Source of the DNA: Utricularia gibba | Lineage: Eukaryota > Streptophyta > Magnoliopsida > Lamiales > Lentibulariaceae | Reading direction: 5' to 3' | Assembly (NCBI GenBank): GCA_002189035.1 | Contig: CM007990.1 | Location: 4,464,001-4,528,000 of the forward strand | Length of the DNA: 64,000 bases | Shown: in pieces, positions 62,718-64,000 of the stretch | Position numbering within the stretch: the first letter of the stretch is position 1 | How the letters are laid out: every line of letters begins with the position of its first letter | Translations under genes and position numbers: made by a program | Notes under the pieces: model-generated | Seen by the model: only the letters and a program-made list of their open reading frames with translations | Database searches by the model: none | What the model was told of the DNA's origin: nothing

Positions 62718-64000
62718 ATCTACGTGTCGCATGTATGAAAAGGTGATGACTGATTATTAAAATAAATAATTACGCATAAAAATTTGAAAATGAAATAAAT
62801 TAATTATATAAAAAATTAAAAATTATTAATAATCAGCTTTATTTAATCTTTTTAATATAACTTAAATTTTTTGTGTATTTTAACTTCACATGTATTTATT
62901 TAAATTATTTAATTTTTAATTTCAATATACTATTGTAGCATTTGTTTTATGATACAGCTTGAGTTACGAATATGTATTTCGTATTGATCAGAATTTCAAT
63001 TATAAAAAAATACAAAAGAAAACAAAAATAATAAAATGCATTAATTTTAAACGATAAAAATTAGATTGATGTAAACACTATCTATAATAATAAAAAAAAA
63101 AACAAGCAAATCTTAAATGAATCAAAAAATACAAGTTTGACTTGAAGGCTTGTATGAGAACAAACAATAATACATTAAAATTTGAAATTAAAATAATCGA
63201 ATATATAAAAAATCGTAAATCACTACCAATCTTCTTAATTTAATCTTTTTTAATATAATTCATATTTCATATATTAGTCCAATTCATTAAATATTTAATT
63301 TTAACACTCCCATTGCTTCTTGTGTTTCCCCATTCAAAAGCAACGGCATTAATACCAGGGAATGCATATTACATTTTAAATCCTCAAAAAATCATCAAGA
63401 TTAAAGTAGTACCAGTGGATGGACAATTAGCCACCGAACTTGGCCGGATTTCCGGACTAAACCTGTAAAGCCATTTGGGTGCCATCGTATCGGACAAACA
63501 TTGTTAACGACATCCTCAAGCAGCACATCCCATTTAAATAAATACAAAGAGCACCAACTTCCTTCTTTAGGGCATCACATCTTATCCTAATCCCCTCCCC
63601 GTCTGCAATATTCTACGCCTTGACGGTTATCTCAAACATATTCCCTTTCTTTTTTTTTTTCTTGCTAAAATATTCTATTCCCTTCTTGTGCGTGCATTTT
63701 AACAACCATTTCGGGTTGGGCGACGAGGCGCCAGAAAACTACTTTATAAAGTTGTACCGGATATGACAAAAAAAAATGAATTTAATTTTATGTCTTAATG
63801 TGTAAGATAGATAGCATAATTTAGTTAATGTAAAATTGGATCTTGATCACCTAAAGGAGTAAAAAAAGTTGAAACATTACGCAATGAGTTTCTTAATAAC
63901 CTATTTATGTCCCATGTATTAAAACACGAATAATAGAGAAGTATTTAGAAGTTTTTTTTTTTTAATAAAAAAAATTAGACACCTCAATATAAAATTGTTA

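Larger units (their letters stand above)
60848..64000. other. Gene-poor right end
   Basis: From 60848 to 61243 the frame of the RIN13-like gene stays open (see findings). From 61244 to 62700 I see mixed sequence with no supportable gene. A minus-strand frame at 61709-62002 has no motif. From 62740 to the end the DNA is very AT-rich, and the wording near 63170-63300 resembles the left edge of the window, suggesting a dispersed repeat. Confidence 0.45.

Overview
This window is nuclear DNA from a flowering plant, almost certainly a eudicot. It has intron-rich genes with GT..AG junctions, AT-rich spacers (poly-A/T, TA-rich), plant-only families (Aux/IAA, CYP71-type P450s, DUF868, PIRL leucine-rich repeat protein, RIN13-like protein), plant promoter motifs (AC elements, telo-box, TGGGCC site II) and a tRNA-derived SINE-like element. 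An asterid/Lamiales source is a guess from gene flavour, not something the sequence proves. I see no bacterial, viral, CRISPR or insertion-sequence material.

Layout. 0-5 kb: a SINE-like element, then a 4-coumarate:CoA ligase gene (minus) with a cluster of AC (MYB) elements upstream. 5-8 kb: an intron-containing, decayed U2 snRNP A' copy and an unassigned stretch. 8-16.5 kb: a Ca-regulated mitochondrial ATP-Mg/Pi carrier (minus), a tiny 37-residue gene (minus), a decayed short-chain dehydrogenase (plus), a JMJD4/JMJ20-type JmjC hydroxylase (minus), ribosomal protein L27a (minus) and a PB1-domain protein (plus). 17-24 kb: a PIRL protein (plus), a DUF868 protein (plus) and an ADP-ribose/CDP-alcohol diphosphatase (minus) whose 3' end lies in a tandem repeat. 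24.7-29.8 kb: two divergently oriented CYP71-type P450s with a short tandem repeat after the second. 31-38 kb: the splicing factor PRP39 (plus) and a TPR protein (minus). 39.7-47.7 kb: an Aux/IAA repressor (plus), a GT47 xyloglucan galactosyltransferase-like enzyme (minus), an unrecognised single-pass membrane protein (minus) and the complex I subunit NDUFA9 (minus). 48.4-54.5 kb: a complete ABCC (MRP) transporter (minus). 56.3-60.9 kb: a WDR70-type WD40 protein (plus) and a RIN13-like zinc-finger protein (plus). The last 3 kb is AT-rich and gene-poor.

The genes are a mixture of housekeeping functions (splicing, ribosome, mitochondria) and specialised or regulatory ones (4CL, P450s, Aux/IAA, GT47, ABCC). 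They do not form a convincing pathway cluster. The most striking window-wide pattern is technical or evolutionary: at least nine single-base losses, nearly all in short G or C runs, break otherwise well-conserved reading frames in seven genes. Adding one base at each site restores a family-typical frame and, where I counted it, an exact multiple of three. This looks like homopolymer undercalling in the assembly, and it contrasts with the two true pseudogenes, which carry stops, deletions and lost splice sites. I did not find an undescribed biological system. The items most worth checking are the tiny 37-residue gene, the two GC-AG introns, the repeat that contains a stop codon, and the unrecognised membrane protein.
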